DNA from: Lusitaniella coriacea LEGE 07157
GTDB taxonomy: Bacteria; Cyanobacteriota; Cyanobacteriia; Cyanobacteriales; Spirulinaceae
Direction: 5' to 3'
Length of the DNA: 64,000 nucleotides
Assembly (NCBI RefSeq): GCF_015207425.1
Contig: NZ_JADEWZ010000023.1
Location: forward strand, 1 to 64,000
Below the pieces are notes generated by a model that saw nothing but the letters and a program-made list of their open reading frames with translations, did no database searches and had not been told where the DNA came from. The stretch's first letter is position 1. Every line of letters begins with the position of its first letter. Below, in pieces: positions 45,790-54,942 of the stretch. The position numbers and the translations under genes are program-made.

Positions 45790-46989
45790 ATGCCGTACTC
45801 CTCCAAACAACAGCCCCTTAAAAAATCAACCCTGAAAGCAGAAGATAAGCTGGATACAATCTCTTACCCTGTTAACATTGATAATTTAGTCATTCAAAGT
45901 CCGAAATTTTCAAGCTCAGGATACACAATGTTTGCCAGCCAAGATACATCGAGCTATAGAAAGTACGAAGCGCACCTTCAAGCCGCAGGGGAAGAACCTT
46001 TAGATTCGTGGGCAAAGAAACATAAGGTTAAGGAGGCTTACCGCTTTACATACTTACCCTCCTTCGATCCGCCAGAAATCCTTCGCAGTTGGAGAACCTC
46101 CGATAAAAAATCTCCTTTCCATGCAGTTTTTAAACTCGGTAGCGAACAAGGGAAAAAGAAAATTGGCGCGATCGAACACGAAGCAAGCTGGAATCCATCA
46201 TTGTTTGAGTGGACGGAATTACTCACATCCCTAGACCTCAATTTCTGGACACCAATGGTTTGGAAGGGAGAATTTGAACGCGGCGACTCAGAGTGGATTT
46301 TTGAAGGCTATCGCCAAGGAGAGTATAAACGGTTGCGGAGTTGGCGCGGTCGCAATCCAATGGCGTGTACCCTAGGTCGCGCTTTTCGTTATTATATTCC
46401 CGCTCGTCTCTCTGAAGAGTTTGCCTGTTTTCGTAGTTTGAGTGGCGATCGCCTCGGTGAAATTATCTATGAATATCTCGAAGCTGGTCAACTGATTAAA
46501 GCACTCCAACTCGCTCAACGTCATAAATCTGACTATATTAAAGTTTGGTTATTTGAAAGTCATAAAATTCTTGAAACTTGGGCAGACCTTCCCTTGGAGT
46601 CAAAACTTGCCCTACTCGTGCAATCGGTTGAAACCGCTCAAGCCATTGATAACCAACTCAGCAAGGCTCCCATTTTACGGGACTTGGCATTGAAGTATGT
46701 GGTCGTCGGACAGTTAAATCGAGCGTTGCAAGTCGCCCAAAGTATTGGAGTTCCCTACTATAAAGTGATTACCCTAGATTACTTGTGCGATTGTTATGCA
46801 GAAACCGGGCGCATGGAGGAAGCTGCAAGCATCCGAACCCGCATCCTTCTCGCCGCACAACAGACGAAGGGAGATCCCGCAGAGAGCCATCTTTCCAGTA
46901 TTGTTGACAAGCACACTCGGCTCGAACGCTTAGAACACAAACTCGCTCGCGTTCTCAAGTCTTGGCTTCCGGTGAAAATGCCGGAATAA
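45790..46989 (+). CDS. Unrecognised protein with helical-repeat C-terminal half
   Basis: 399 residues from the ATG at 45790, which has GAGATA just upstream; the frame opens at 45739 without support. The N-terminal half is globular and Trp-rich (TYLPSFDPPEILRSWRTSDK, SLFEWTELLTSLDLNFWTPM). The C-terminal half has TPR/HEAT-like helical pairs (GEIIYEYLEAGQLIKALQLA and LKYVVVGQLNRALQVAQSIG) resembling the short repeats that track successive gene-duplication units in cyanobacterial proteins. No signal peptide. Function not recognised. Confidence 0.7.
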   Translation: MPYSSKQQPLKKSTLKAEDKLDTISYPVNIDNLVIQSPKFSSSGYTMFASQDTSSYRKYEAHLQAAGEEPLDSWAKKHKVKEAYRFTYLPSFDPPEILRSWRTSDKKSPFHAVFKLGSEQGKKKIGAIEHEASWNPSLFEWTELLTSLDLNFWTPMVWKGEFERGDSEWIFEGYRQGEYKRLRSWRGRNPMACTLGRAFRYYIPARLSEEFACFRSLSGDRLGEIIYEYLEAGQLIKALQLAQRHKSDYIKVWLFESHKILETWADLPLESKLALLVQSVETAQAIDNQLSKAPILRDLALKYVVVGQLNRALQVAQSIGVPYYKVITLDYLCDCYAETGRMEEAASIRTRILLAAQQTKGDPAESHLSSIVDKHTRLERLEHKLARVLKSWLPVKMPE

Positions 46990-46991
46990 AA

Positions 46992-47015
46992 ATCGCGGCA
47001 GTACGCTGCCGCGAT
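46992..47015 (+). terminator. Strong hairpin after the unrecognised gene
   Basis: ATCGCGGCAG (46992-47001) and CTGCCGCGAT (47006-47015) form a perfect 10-bp stem with TACG loop 3 bases after the stop codon. The following tract is only mildly T-rich (CTGCTTATTCTT), so it may be a terminator or an mRNA-stabilising structure. Confidence 0.65.
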
Positions 47016-47126
47016 CGCGCTGCTTATTCTTAGAAAATAGTCCGCAGGCAAGAGTTTAGCGAATCTCTGATGAATTTCAATCGGCGATTATTGCTTGAAA
47101 CCCTCGCGCTAGCAAACTAAACTCCA

Positions 47127-47951
47127 TTAACGGCAAGGATTGGGCGAAAGGTTATTTTCGCGGCCAATAAAACCGCTTGAAACCCATCCTTTTACAGGAG
47201 ACGTAATTTCCAGCCAAACCCGATTGCCAATCGTTCGTCGCTGTCCTGTGGTCGAGACAGTTTGATTGAACGCAACGCCAGAAATCGGATTGCCCGTCGG
47301 AGAATTCCAAACTCGCAGTCCTAGGGGATAGGCGACTTTGCAGGATTTCGGGCTGGGTGCAGGGGGATTGGGGCTACTCGTACAGTTGCCAATATTACTG
47401 TTTCCCGTTGCAGGGCGGCTAGACAACCAACCTTGAACCGGAGAAGTAATCTCAACCCAATACCGTCCGTCTGCCATCGTTTCTGTGTCTGTTTTCAGGG
47501 TCACTTGTCGCCCCGCCGCCAGCGTTGTCAGATACCGTCCGTTCAGTCTTGGTGTCGCCCGAATATTCATGGCAACATTCAGTTTGCGGCAGAGGTTTTT
47601 GGTTGGGGGCTGTGGCGACGAACCGCAGGATTTCAAGTCTGCGGTTTGAACGAATCCCGTTGCAGGCGCGCTAACCGCAATCCAACCATTTGCACCATTT
47701 CCAGCGAGGGTAACCTCTGTATTCATCGATAGCGCCCTGATTTTGGTCGAACCGGTGGAACGCTCGCTGTAGATGAAGATATCTCGTTTTGCAGCTCGAC
47801 ACTGCCCGACTAATCCTTGAGCGAGTTGAATCTCTTCTGAACCCAAGGTTGTGGCTTCTTGTGCAACTGCAATTGGCGCGCTAAAATTTCCAACCGCGAT
47901 CGCGCCGACTGCGAATGCGGTCATTAACTGACCCCCAGCAATTCTTTTCAT
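47127..47951 (-). CDS. Exported protein with three SH3b domains
   Basis: 274 residues from the ATG at 47951, preceded by GAGGAGG 10 bases upstream. A signal peptide (MKRIAGGQLMTAFAVGAIAV then a cleavage-like AVAQ) is followed by three bacterial SH3 domains, each with an RDIFIYSERS-, NIRATPRLNGRYL- or GLRVWNSPTG-type start and a WIAVSAPATGFV/WVEITSPVQGWL/WLEITSPVKGWV end. SH3b domains commonly bind peptidoglycan or peptides. A Cys begins each repeat, suggesting disulphides. The function is probably cell-wall associated (inference). The open frame upstream to 48257 is not real protein. Confidence 0.82.
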   Translation of the reverse strand: MKRIAGGQLMTAFAVGAIAVGNFSAPIAVAQEATTLGSEEIQLAQGLVGQCRAAKRDIFIYSERSTGSTKIRALSMNTEVTLAGNGANGWIAVSAPATGFVQTADLKSCGSSPQPPTKNLCRKLNVAMNIRATPRLNGRYLTTLAAGRQVTLKTDTETMADGRYWVEITSPVQGWLSSRPATGNSNIGNCTSSPNPPAPSPKSCKVAYPLGLRVWNSPTGNPISGVAFNQTVSTTGQRRTIGNRVWLEITSPVKGWVSSGFIGRENNLSPNPCR

Positions 47952-48225
47952 TCGATCTAAATCCTCCTCACAAAAATGTTTGTAAAAAAGCGGAGTTACA
48001 TAATATCTATAGCAGTTTGGCGCTAGATTGCCTATATCCATTGGTTTGTTATTCACTTTCTGGGAAGGTGCTGTATCCGCTAAGATTGTCAATAAATACC
48101 CATTGAGGCTCAGTGAGGGCGGGTTTTGGCAATATCTTACAAATCTCACCCACAACGATCCCTTCAAGCTCGCCCAACTCGCAGCGATAAAGTTATATTT
48201 CTTGAAAGTTAGAACGAGGCAATCT

Positions 48226-48393
48226 ATGGAACGCGGAAAATTTGTAGCAATTCTCACGGGGGCGATCTCAATTATTTTGGCGATTGCTTATTTAGTGATG
48301 GTTCAGGTTTTAGATTTTCGCGGCGAGATGCTTCCTGCACCGGTCACTCCAATGCTCATGCCTCACGCCCTTGCACGATTGTTATTCTTTTAG
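48226..48393 (+). CDS. Small single-span membrane protein (55 aa)
   Basis: 55 residues starting MERGKFVAILTGAISIILAI, one hydrophobic helix, then a short tail (LDFRGEMLPAPVTPM). A GAGG lies 9 bases before the ATG. Very small proteins with this layout are conserved in cyanobacteria as far as I recall, without known function. It ends 16 bases before pgeF and probably shares its transcript. Confidence 0.6.
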   Translation: MERGKFVAILTGAISIILAIAYLVMVQVLDFRGEMLPAPVTPMLMPHALARLLFF

Positions 48394-48409
48394 AAAAAAT
48401 AGAGACTTT

Positions 48410-49183
48410 ATGCACGAATGGCAATGGCAACGTTGGGAAGGGTTGCCCTATCTCACCTGTAGTTTGCTTCGGGACTGGCAACACGGTTTTTTTACGCAGC
48501 ACTTTTGGTCGCGGACTCCAGAGGAGTTAGTTGATGTATTTTCCCCTTCCACTGCGGTTTATCGCTTAAAACAGGTGCATGGCAATCGAGTTCTCATGCC
48601 TTCAGAAATTCCTCAAACTGAAGGGGAGTTAGCCTCTGGGGATGGGATGATGACCGAAGAACCCGATCAGTCGGTTTGGGTGGCAAGCGCCGATTGTACG
48701 CCAGTGTTAATCGCCGATCGCGCGACGGGACGAGTGGCAGCAATTCATGCGGGATGGCGCGGAACCGCACAACAGATTGTTCCCACCGCGATCGCGCGGT
48801 TTCTCCAATTCGGCACCCAAAAATCCGATCTCTGTATTGCTCTGGGGCCCGCGATCGCGGGAGAGGTCTATCAAGTCTCCACAGAAGTCGCAATTGAGGT
48901 CGGGCAAATAATTCTCCCTTCGGAGCCGTCACGCTCTCCTGACGGAACTCTAGCGGCATTAGAGCAGCTTCCCCATCCCCCCATTCTCCCCGATCCGCAC
49001 CCCGATCGCGTGCGGTTGGACGTGCGGCGAGTCAATGCTTTGCAAATCGAACAATTGGGCATCTCAGCCGAACAGGTTGCCCTTGCGCCTCACTGTACTT
49101 ACCAGCAGCCCGACAATTTCTTTTCCTACCGTCGTACTCAGGAAAAAAAGGTTCAATGGTCGGGGATTATCAGCAATCCTTAG
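48410..49183 (+). CDS. pgeF: Peptidoglycan editing factor PgeF / YfiH-type copper oxidase
   Basis: The 257-residue protein of the YfiH/LACC1 family has all the metal-site motifs: KQVHGNRV, SADCTPVLIAD, AIHAGWRGT, ALGPAIAGEVYQV and APHCTYQQPDNFFSYRR. In E. coli PgeF prevents misincorporation into peptidoglycan precursors; relatives show purine nucleoside or oxidase activity. The ATG at 48410 matches the family start; an upstream Met at 48371 overlaps the small membrane protein gene. It is followed by a lipoprotein gene 70 bases on. Confidence 0.88.
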   Translation: MHEWQWQRWEGLPYLTCSLLRDWQHGFFTQHFWSRTPEELVDVFSPSTAVYRLKQVHGNRVLMPSEIPQTEGELASGDGMMTEEPDQSVWVASADCTPVLIADRATGRVAAIHAGWRGTAQQIVPTAIARFLQFGTQKSDLCIALGPAIAGEVYQVSTEVAIEVGQIILPSEPSRSPDGTLAALEQLPHPPILPDPHPDRVRLDVRRVNALQIEQLGISAEQVALAPHCTYQQPDNFFSYRRTQEKKVQWSGIISNP

Positions 49184-49253
49184 ATCCTTCTCAGCTCACT
49201 CTCAGTTTGTCAGGAATTAATGAAATGGAACCCTAACACGTAAAAAAAAGATC

Positions 49254-50093
49254 GTGAAAACCCTTGCCCTTCTTTCCGCATTGCTTCTGGTTTCAGGCTG
49301 TACTGGGTCGCTTCCCTTCACCCAAGCAGAAATCAACAATTCCCCAACGGCAAACGCCGAAATGGGTTCGGACTCTTTTAACTACGACGATTTTGCTGGG
49401 GTTTTAAAAACCCATGTTAATGAGCAAGGTTGGGTTGATTATGAGGGATTGCAGTCCAATCGGCAACAACTCGATAAATTTGTGGTTGCAATGAGTCAAG
49501 TGCCATCGGGTACCTATGAAGGGTGGAACGAGCGGGAAAAAATTGCTTTTTTAATCAATGCTTATAATGCCTTCACCCTGCAATCCATCATCGACCAAGA
49601 CCCCCTTAAAAAAAGCATTCGCGAGATTCCTGGGGTTTGGAAAATTCGCAAATTCTCCCTTGCAGGGCAGGAAAAAACCTTAGACAATATCGAGCATCAA
49701 ATTTTGCGGGAAAAATTCAACGAACCGCGCATTCATGCTGCGTTGGTCTGCGCCGCAGTAAGCTGTCCCCCGTTACGCACAGAACCCTATACGGCTGCAC
49801 AACTCGATTTTCAATTGGACGAACAAGTCCGAATCTGGCTGGCGCGTCCTCAAGGGCTGCAAATTGAGCGCGAGCGCGAAAAAGTTTCCATTTCTGCAAT
49901 CTTCGATTGGTTTGGCGAGGATTGGGTTCCCTCCTACGGGGTTAAGGAGAAATTTAGCGGCAACGAGCGGCAACGGGCGACGTTAAACTTCATTAGCCGC
50001 TATATTTCCCCGGTAGAAGCCCAATACTTGGAGGAGGGAAATTACGAGTTGAACTACCTCGATTACGACTGGAGTCTCAATCGCCAGAATTAG
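49254..50093 (+). CDS. DUF547 lipoprotein
   Basis: 279 residues. The N-terminus is a lipoprotein signal (LLSALLLVSGC, Cys at the lipobox), starting with GTG at 49254. The body matches DUF547: WVDYEGLQSNRQQLDKFVVA, KIAFLINAYNAFTLQSIID, a signature ALVCAAVSCPPLRTEPYT, and FDWFGEDW. The NxYNAxT and Cys-containing CAAxSCPxL motifs suggest a papain-like fold of unknown activity. The stop overlaps the convergent hmpF gene by 4 bases. Confidence 0.85.
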   Translation: MKTLALLSALLLVSGCTGSLPFTQAEINNSPTANAEMGSDSFNYDDFAGVLKTHVNEQGWVDYEGLQSNRQQLDKFVVAMSQVPSGTYEGWNEREKIAFLINAYNAFTLQSIIDQDPLKKSIREIPGVWKIRKFSLAGQEKTLDNIEHQILREKFNEPRIHAALVCAAVSCPPLRTEPYTAAQLDFQLDEQVRIWLARPQGLQIEREREKVSISAIFDWFGEDWVPSYGVKEKFSGNERQRATLNFISRYISPVEAQYLEEGNYELNYLDYDWSLNRQN

Positions 50094-51817
50094 CCTTGCA
50101 AACTGCCGATTGCTTCCTTTAAGTCTGCGATCGCCTGAGTTTGAGGATTGCCCGATTCTTGGGATTGCGCGATCGCCTCTAACTTAGCGCGCAACTCACT
50201 GAGTCCCTTTTGTAGGGGATTCAAACACTCCTGAGAACGATTAACCATTGCCTGTAACTCCGCTAAACTCACGCGCTGTTGCTGCAATGCCGCTTCTAAT
50301 TCTCGCACTTCTCCTTCTTGACGCTCCCGTTCGCTCGTTTGCTCCGCCAAGGTTCCCTCAAGTTCCTCGATTCGACTGCGAATCTGCTCGATTTCGCTCT
50401 CAAGCTCTTGAATCGCTTCTTCCTTCTGCTTCTGCTGCTCTTCCAAACTTGCGAGTAAGGGATTTAGATCGATCGACTGACTCTCTCTCTGCTCATCCAT
50501 GATTCCCTGTCGTCGTCGCAGCACGCGCAAATGCTGATTCAAAATGCTTTCTCGTTCTCGTACTTCCCGTCGCTGACCCACGAGGGTCTGATCCAGCATT
50601 TGGTAGCGATCCTGAGCGTCGGCTAACTCCTGATCTAAATTGATGCGGTCGTACTCGCTTGCCTGTTCTCTTTTGGCTTGCAGTTCGTCGAGATCCTGAC
50701 GCTCTAGGGTTAACTCTTCTTCTTGATCGTTGACAAATTGCACCACCTTCTGCAAATCTTGCTGCAAATTATCCACAATGCCCTGCAATTCTCCCAAGGG
50801 CATATTTTCCAAGGCGGAAATATCCACTGCTTGCTCGGAATTTGCATCGCCAGCACCCGCCGCCAAACGAGACAGAGAATCTTGCAAGTCCTTCTGGTTC
50901 TGCAATTGTTCTTTGAACTGCTCGATCGACTTTTCCTTAACTTCGAGTGCCTGTTGCTGCTCGCTCGATGCTTCGCGGGTTTTATCGAGCGCTAGGCAAA
51001 GGTCCCCCAACTGCTGTTGGCGACTGCTCAACGCCTGTGCTTGAGCTTCAACTTCTCCCTGAAGCGATTCTGCTTCGCCTCGGTGTTGTTCGATTGTTTG
51101 CCACTGGGTATCCAATTCTCCTTGTTGGGCATTCAGCACCGCGATCGCCTCATCCACACGGGCTTTAATTTCCGCGATCGGCTGCTCCCCAGACTCCAAA
51201 TTAGAGAGCAACTCCTGAATCCGATTGACCTGCGCTTCGTCCAAACGTCCGGCAGGTTCTACCTCCCCCTTCAAATCTTCTAAGCGCTGTTGTTCCCCTC
51301 GTAAATGCGCCCAAGCCTGCTCTAGCTCGGCATTCTTGCGATCGAACTCCTCTTGTAACCCAGCCGATTCTGCTTTCAGATTTTCAACTTCCTTCAGTTG
51401 CTCGTCTAGACCTTGAGCGGCTTCTTGCTGTTGCTCCAATTCGGCGAGATCCGCTTCTAGCTCCATCTCTCGCTTATTCAACTCCTGCGCCTGTAAGGTC
51501 AAAGACTGGTTCCAGGCTTCAATTTCTTCCTCTTGGTTTTTTCTCTCACCAATCAACTTAGAAAAACTTTGCAACAGGCTAACCAACCGCGGCCCACCCG
51601 GCTCTAACTGCCCCTGAACTTGGCGATTTCCCCCCAAGTTTGCCATGACTAAAGCACCTTGCTCGAAAGTACTCGCTTCCTCGCAAGGAATGACTTCATC
51701 GCCTTGGATCGCACTCCAAGTCTGATCGTTACGCTGGCAAGCCAGGAGTTTAAGCTCAGTCGCTGCCCTGCCCATGAATCCACCTTTTTGCTTTCTGACT
51801 TCTGCGAGATACAGCAC
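50090..51817 (-). CDS. hmpF: Pilus motility taxis protein HmpF (coiled coil)
   Basis: 575 residues, starting GTG, MLYLAEVRKQKGGFMGRAAT. After a short globular N-terminus (ELKLLACQRNDQTWSAIQGD) almost the whole protein is coiled coil rich in Glu and Gln. HmpF is a filamentous-cyanobacterial protein required for gliding motility and type IV pilus activity in Nostoc punctiforme hormogonia. It is encoded beside the chemotaxis-like hmp locus, as here (genes at 52409-58026 on the other strand). This adjacency strengthens the call and suggests a filamentous, motile host. Confidence 0.88.
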   Translation of the reverse strand: MLYLAEVRKQKGGFMGRAATELKLLACQRNDQTWSAIQGDEVIPCEEASTFEQGALVMANLGGNRQVQGQLEPGGPRLVSLLQSFSKLIGERKNQEEEIEAWNQSLTLQAQELNKREMELEADLAELEQQQEAAQGLDEQLKEVENLKAESAGLQEEFDRKNAELEQAWAHLRGEQQRLEDLKGEVEPAGRLDEAQVNRIQELLSNLESGEQPIAEIKARVDEAIAVLNAQQGELDTQWQTIEQHRGEAESLQGEVEAQAQALSSRQQQLGDLCLALDKTREASSEQQQALEVKEKSIEQFKEQLQNQKDLQDSLSRLAAGAGDANSEQAVDISALENMPLGELQGIVDNLQQDLQKVVQFVNDQEEELTLERQDLDELQAKREQASEYDRINLDQELADAQDRYQMLDQTLVGQRREVRERESILNQHLRVLRRRQGIMDEQRESQSIDLNPLLASLEEQQKQKEEAIQELESEIEQIRSRIEELEGTLAEQTSERERQEGEVRELEAALQQQRVSLAELQAMVNRSQECLNPLQKGLSELRAKLEAIAQSQESGNPQTQAIADLKEAIGSLQG

Positions 51818-52408
51818 GCTGATGGCCCTCTTGATGTGTCTTTAAAATACCTACAACTGAATCAAACTGGATGATATCGACAGATTTTTCTATCTTCCAA
51901 AACCGAGCAGTAGATGCGTCTCGAAGATAACTTTCACATTTTCCCAATCCAACTGCTTGCCAATTTTAGCCTTTCCCAACGATAGCGAACCCCGCCTTTA
52001 TCTTTAACCGATCGAAAAATCCACCAATTTTTGCGTCATCATCGAAATGGGATCTTAAATCCAACACTTAAAGTGCTGTCCTATTTTTGCTAATCTCCAG
52101 GATAACGAGCGAAAGAGCGACTTGCCAATGCTGTTTGAGTAACATTTGTCCTGTCTTTGGTGTAATCTCTTGGGCAAGCGCCCAAGCTTACAATTTAAAT
52201 ATAGTTAACCGATCCAATGCAAATCTCAAGGGAATGTTTAATATCTTCATTAAGAACCGTTAGGGGTATCCTACAGCGATTATAGATGGTGAGGGGTCTG
52301 AATTGTCGATCGCGCGTCTCTCAAGTTGGCAAGCCCTCCGTACCGCTCTTGAGAGACTAGAAGCAGAACGCGATCGGCGCGAAACAGTAAAAAACAACCC
52401 TTTATACT
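51818..52408. other. Divergent control region between hmpF and the hmp-type operon
   Basis: About 590 bases of non-coding AT-rich sequence between divergent genes, expected to hold both promoters; I cannot assign sigma-factor boxes with confidence. It contains a CACTTAAAGTG palindrome near 52068 and a piece (CAATTTAAATATAG, about 52191) like the ATTTAAAT core of the dispersed repeat. A short candidate leader ORF at its end is listed separately. Confidence 0.4.
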
Positions 52409-52428
52409 ATGCAGGGAACGTTAAATGA
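52303..52428 (+). CDS. Candidate leader ORF overlapping the start of the PatA-like gene
   Basis: A TTG at 52303 preceded by GAGGGG (8 bases) opens a 41-codon frame (SIARLSSWQALRTALERLEA, then ERDRRETVKNN). It ends at TGA 52426-52428, 18 bases inside the next gene in a different frame. The peptide looks amphipathic. It could couple translation to the following gene, which lacks its own ribosome-binding site. Confidence 0.3.
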   Translation: MSIARLSSWQALRTALERLEAERDRRETVKNNPLYYAGNVK

Positions 52429-53689
52429 AATCGATATTCGCAGCATTCTGCAACTCATCGAATTAGGTCAGCGAACCGGAGAACTTTTTGTAGAAACCTA
52501 CAATAGCCCGCTTCTGCCGCCTCCAATCGGCGAGAATGCTGTCACTGCAACATTTACCCAGGATTCTTCTTCTCGGATTGACAATCTTCAGACCCCAGGA
52601 TCGTTCTGGCTGGTTTTTTTTGTCAACGGTCAAATTGCCTATGCTGCCGATCGAAGCAACAACAGCTTGCAGCGTTTGCGCGACTATCTCCGACGCTACA
52701 GAGTCGAACATACCGTCGATCGACTGTCCGATACGCCAACAGCATCCATCAATACAGCAGAATACGCCTATCTTTGGCTTCTGATGGAAAATCGCGTTCT
52801 CACCCCCATTCAAGGACGCACCATCATCCAGAGCATGATCAAAGAAACCCTCTTTGATTTACTCAGCCTGCATCAAGGAATTTTCAATTTTGAAATGGGT
52901 TGCGCGATCGCGCCCCAACTGACAACCCTAGAGATCGCTTCCCTCGTGACCATCATCATGAAACAGATCCAGCAGTGGAAGCAATTTTATCCCCTAATTT
53001 ACTCCCCCGCTCAATGTCCCGTTCTCACAGAAAAAGATCGACTGCGCCAAGCCTTACCCAGCAACGCCTACAATGGCTTAGATATTTGGGCAGACGGTCA
53101 AACCTCCCTACGCCAACTCTCGCGCTACCTCAATCGAGATTTAGTCACCATTGCCAGAGCCATTTACCCCTATATCAAACAGGGTTGGATTCAACTCCTC
53201 GACGCGAAAGCCCTCCCACATTTTTCCTTTGGCAATACAGCCTCCCAGCCCCTACCGACAGCCCATAACCGTTGCCCTCACGTCATTTGTATCGACGATG
53301 ACATAACCATAGGCAAAAGCGTCGAGTACATTCTTCGACCTCAAGGCTATCAAACAACACTCGTCAATAACCCCTTAGAAGCCTTCCATCTCGTCTTTAA
53401 AATCCATCCCGACTTAATCCTTTGCGACATCGCCATGCCCGATGTCGATGGCTACGAAGTTTGTGCAATGTTGAGAAGTTCGACCACCTTCCGACAAACG
53501 CCAATCGTCATGCTCACAGGCAAAGAAAGCTTCATTGACCGCGCGAGAGCGCGGATGGTAGGGTCAACAGATTACCTCACCAAGCCCTTTGGAGAAAGTG
53601 AGTTATTAATGTTAATTGAGAAATACGTCGGTTTGGGTACGGCTTCAGTTCCGCCGATGAAACCGTTTCATCCAGAAAACCAGACGTAA
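52409..53689 (+). CDS. PatA-like response regulator (hmpA/pixG-type)
   Basis: 426 residues. The N-terminus is the PATAN/DUF4388 domain (MQGTLNEIDIRSILQLIELG), extended by a helical region. The C-terminal receiver domain has the phospho-acceptor Asp in LILCDIAMPDVDG, an acidic pocket (CIDDDI) and Lys in TKPFGES. PatA-type regulators head chemotaxis-like operons for pilus motility or phototaxis in cyanobacteria. In Nostoc the first gene of the hmp locus is of this kind. It is followed by cheY-, cheW- and chemoreceptor-like genes on the same strand. A weak or missing ribosome-binding site precedes the start. Confidence 0.88.
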   Translation: MQGTLNEIDIRSILQLIELGQRTGELFVETYNSPLLPPPIGENAVTATFTQDSSSRIDNLQTPGSFWLVFFVNGQIAYAADRSNNSLQRLRDYLRRYRVEHTVDRLSDTPTASINTAEYAYLWLLMENRVLTPIQGRTIIQSMIKETLFDLLSLHQGIFNFEMGCAIAPQLTTLEIASLVTIIMKQIQQWKQFYPLIYSPAQCPVLTEKDRLRQALPSNAYNGLDIWADGQTSLRQLSRYLNRDLVTIARAIYPYIKQGWIQLLDAKALPHFSFGNTASQPLPTAHNRCPHVICIDDDITIGKSVEYILRPQGYQTTLVNNPLEAFHLVFKIHPDLILCDIAMPDVDGYEVCAMLRSSTTFRQTPIVMLTGKESFIDRARARMVGSTDYLTKPFGESELLMLIEKYVGLGTASVPPMKPFHPENQT

Positions 53690-53869
53690 GCACTTTAGAG
53701 ATTCAGTCGCCAGCTTGTGAGGGCGGATTCTTCAACTCAAGAGATTCAGCCCAGAAATCGAAGATCGAGTTTAAATTAAGAGATACTTTATATAGTAACG
53801 AAGTAAGCTTAAGCCACAATACATGGGTATCGGCAAACATCACCGAATTGGCAAATCAGGTAGGGAGTT

Positions 53870-54235
53870 ATGAGTAAAGTTTTGGTGGTAGAAGATAGTG
53901 TTGCACAACAGCAGATGATCTCAGACCTCCTCAAAAATAGCGGGTTAAAGGTTACTGTTGCGAATAACGGAGTTGAAGCATTAGAAAAAATTCAGCACGC
54001 GACTCCCGACATCGTTGTTTTAGACATTGTGATGCCTCAAATGAATGGCTATGAGGTCTGCCGTCGTCTCAAAGCCGACCCCAAAACCGAACACGTACCA
54101 GTGGTGATGTGTTCTTCAAAAGGTGAGGAATTCGATCGCTACTGGGGCATGAAACAAGGCGCTGATGCCTACATCGCCAAGCCCTTTCAGCCCACCGAAC
54201 TGATTGGAACGGTCAAACAGCTCTTGAGAGGATAG
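53870..54235 (+). CDS. CheY-like response regulator (hmpB/pixH-type)
   Basis: 121 residues, one receiver domain only: VVEDSVAQQQMI, phospho-acceptor Asp in VVLDIVMPQMNGYEVCRRLK, switch Ser/Thr region VMCSSKG and Lys in YIAKPFQP. GGGAG lies 6 bases before the ATG. Single-domain regulators of this type act on type IV pilus motors or as phosphate sinks in cyanobacterial taxis systems. It is 12 bases before the CheW-like gene. Confidence 0.92.
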   Translation: MSKVLVVEDSVAQQQMISDLLKNSGLKVTVANNGVEALEKIQHATPDIVVLDIVMPQMNGYEVCRRLKADPKTEHVPVVMCSSKGEEFDRYWGMKQGADAYIAKPFQPTELIGTVKQLLRG

Positions 54236-54247
54236 GAGACAAGAATT

Positions 54248-54778
54248 ATGGTTGGAAATCCAGACTTTTCAATGGGCAAAACTCAAGATATCTCCTCAGA
54301 TATCGAAAGGCTGGAAATGCCAGAAGGAGAATTGCACTTGCGCTTTTATCTTCCTTCTAACAGCGAATTTGCCCTTTCTGCTACGGGAATTAAGGAGGTA
54401 ATGAATCAACCTCCCGACCGCATTACCCCCATCCCTAACGCTTCTCCATTACTTTTGGGAACAATAAACTTAAGAGGTCAGGTGATCTGGGTCGCCGATC
54501 TCGGTCAGTTTTTGGGGGATACTGTCGCGTTGAATACGCAACGGCAAGAAATTCCAATTATTGCCATTGAAGATCAAGAAACCATGCTAGGGTTAGCCAT
54601 TGAAAAAATTGGGGAGATGCAGTGGTTGGATATTGCTCAAATCCAAATGCAAACCAACGTTCCCAATCATATGGCCCCTTTTATTCGTGGCGAGTGGATC
54701 TTAGATAGAGAATCTAATCAATCTTTACGCCTGCTCGATCAATTAGCAATTTTGCGGTCGGCACGGTGGGCGGCATAA
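54248..54778 (+). CDS. CheW-like scaffold protein (hmpC/pixI-type)
   Basis: 176 residues with the CheW fold: LRFYLPSNSEFALSATGIKE, a PIPNASPLLLGTINLRGQVI segment and WVADLGQFLG, then VPNHMAPFIRGEWIL. CheW couples chemoreceptors to the CheA kinase. GGAG about 9 bases before the ATG. It sits between the CheY-like and chemoreceptor genes in the operon order of cyanobacterial pil/pix/hmp loci. Confidence 0.9.
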   Translation: MVGNPDFSMGKTQDISSDIERLEMPEGELHLRFYLPSNSEFALSATGIKEVMNQPPDRITPIPNASPLLLGTINLRGQVIWVADLGQFLGDTVALNTQRQEIPIIAIEDQETMLGLAIEKIGEMQWLDIAQIQMQTNVPNHMAPFIRGEWILDRESNQSLRLLDQLAILRSARWAA

Positions 54779-54942
54779 AACCGATCGACGAATTATAGAT
54801 TATGAATTTATGAATCAGTGATAAAACATAGACTGAGTGGTAGAACGGGATTATAACGTTTGATGCTTTCCAGTCTTTACTAACCGTATCCCCCAATCAA
54901 ACAGCCCCAACGACCAATCACAAATGAAGCTGGAGAAGGCAA

